Of a stretch of DNA of 64,000 nt, positions 63,245 through 64,000 are shown in pieces (position 1 is the stretch's first letter; each line of letters begins with the position of its first letter). The stretch is from positions 65,777,072-65,841,071 of the forward strand of contig OU862907.1 of the NCBI GenBank assembly GCA_917880885.1. Reading direction: 5' to 3'. A model generated the notes under the pieces. That model saw nothing but the letters and a program-made list of their open reading frames with translations, was not told the DNA's origin and made no database searches. A program made the translations under genes and the position numbers. The stretch is from Limnephilus marmoratus. Lineage: Eukaryota > Arthropoda > Insecta > Trichoptera > Limnephilidae.

Positions 63245-63339
63245 CTGTAACAAATTACATGTTATTATATTCACAGACATCAGAAGGTTATTATTACCAA
63301 GCAAAGTAAGTTTGAAATGTCGAAAGTTTAGGATAAAAA

Positions 63340-63650
63340 TTGAACTCAAATAAGTTTAGTGAAGTAAATAGTGGTTTAGTGAAGTAAATGTAAGAATTAA
63401 ACAATGTAAGTACAAAACAAAATACGTAGCAAAGAACGTAAGAATTAAACAATGTAAGTACAAAACAACATAAATAGAAAGAAAGTAAAAATTTAACAAT
63501 GTAAGTACAAAACAACGTACATAGTTACAAAAGAATTGAAGAATTAAACAATGCAAGTACTAAACAACGTAGTTACAAAAGAATGCAAGAATTAAACAAA
63601 ATAAGTACAAAACAATGTGCGTAGGTAGAAAAAACTTAAGTACAAAACAA
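63340..63650. repeat. Degenerate repeat (AAACAATGTAAGTACAAAAC type)
   Basis: Units of about 35-45 bp with GAATTAAACAATGTAAGTAC recur at least five times. Confidence 0.8.
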
Positions 63651-63669
63651 CATAAGTTTTTTTTTTTTT

Positions 63670-63940
63670 TCACATAAATACCGCACAAGAGTCCCAACTG
63701 CTCCTGTCTGGAGCCAGTGGGACTATGGCATCCCCAATTGGGATATGTTGTGAGGCTGAAGGTAATGGGAAGGGGAAGGAGATTGGGAAGAGGAAGGTGG
63801 GGAAGTACCTGACTATTCAGATCTGGTCACCAAACACGGCTAAAGCCATTTCAAGCAACGTTTCAATTCTGAATGGTGGTCTTAAACCAAGGCGATACTG
63901 AGAGTATCTTCCACTCTGGAACGTGTCGCAAATATACTAT
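63670..63940 (-). mobile_element. SINE family A, 5'-truncated
   Basis: Shares GGAGCCAGTGGGACTATGG and the rest of the body, with poly(A) (T run at 63658-63670 on plus). The head is replaced near 63942 by ACAGGGTGTAACAGAACG, the start of another element that leaves the window. Confidence 0.8.
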
Positions 63941-64000
63941 ACAGGGTGTAACAGAACGTACCCGAGGGATTTTAACCATCGATTCCTGACATTATATGGA

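Noticed and set aside
63294..63556. Leu/Phe/Cys-rich minus-strand frames resembling membrane peptides
   Set aside because: Artefact of the AAACAATGTAAGTAC repeat.

Overview
The window looks like insect nuclear DNA, most likely from a moth or butterfly. It is AT-rich, intron-rich and packed with transposon fossils: Helitron-like ends, tRNA-headed SINEs, RTE and CR1/jockey-like LINEs, mariners, a pogo-like element, hAT and piggyBac-type MITEs, and Penelope-like fragments. The lepidopteran call is an inference from the repeat types, not from a species match.

One host gene fills the window on the minus strand: the intersectin orthologue (Dap160 in flies), an endocytic scaffold. I placed 25 coding exons between 63244 and 1944, about 3.65 kb of coding sequence. 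In gene order they give the end of EH domain 1, a Gln/Pro/Met-rich linker, EH domain 2, a long Lys/Glu/Arg-rich coiled coil, a linker carrying clathrin-adaptor (AP-2) type motifs, an SH3 domain of the A type, a Ser-rich linker, an SH3 of the C type and an SH3 of the D type. The protein start lies beyond 64000 and the last SH3 domain (plus any DH-PH-C2 tail) lies left of position 1. Every splice junction is phase-consistent except inside the 60724-60803 exon, which carries one extra base relative to the reading frame. The largest intron (7493-22604, 15.1 kb) is almost entirely mobile-element debris.

The introns record many transposition events, often nested, with target-site duplications (TSDs) still readable: RTE inside a LINE tail (14-bp TSD), RTE inside a TIR element (11-bp TSD), a hAT inside a TATA/heat-shock-element region (8-bp TSD), a LINE inside a mariner, a MITE inside a mariner, and a Helitron inside a 3.4-kb inverted-repeat element.

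The most interesting signal is a dispersed set of small hammerhead-ribozyme motifs. All share one layout: CTGANGA, one extra base, a short stem II, GAAAC, a very short and usually palindromic stem III, then the cleavage position. One sits directly behind a Penelope-like ORF end. Four host insertions have exact 11-12 bp TSDs, and in two of them two ribozyme copies lie head to head. Other notable observations are a phase-symmetric 210-nt exon that adds adaptor-binding motifs to intersectin, a 3.1-kb long-TIR element with remnants of a nuclease-like protein ending in a CxC-type cysteine cluster, a cluster of near-perfect heat-shock elements upstream of a TATA box, and a fold-back element holding the arthropod telomere repeat.
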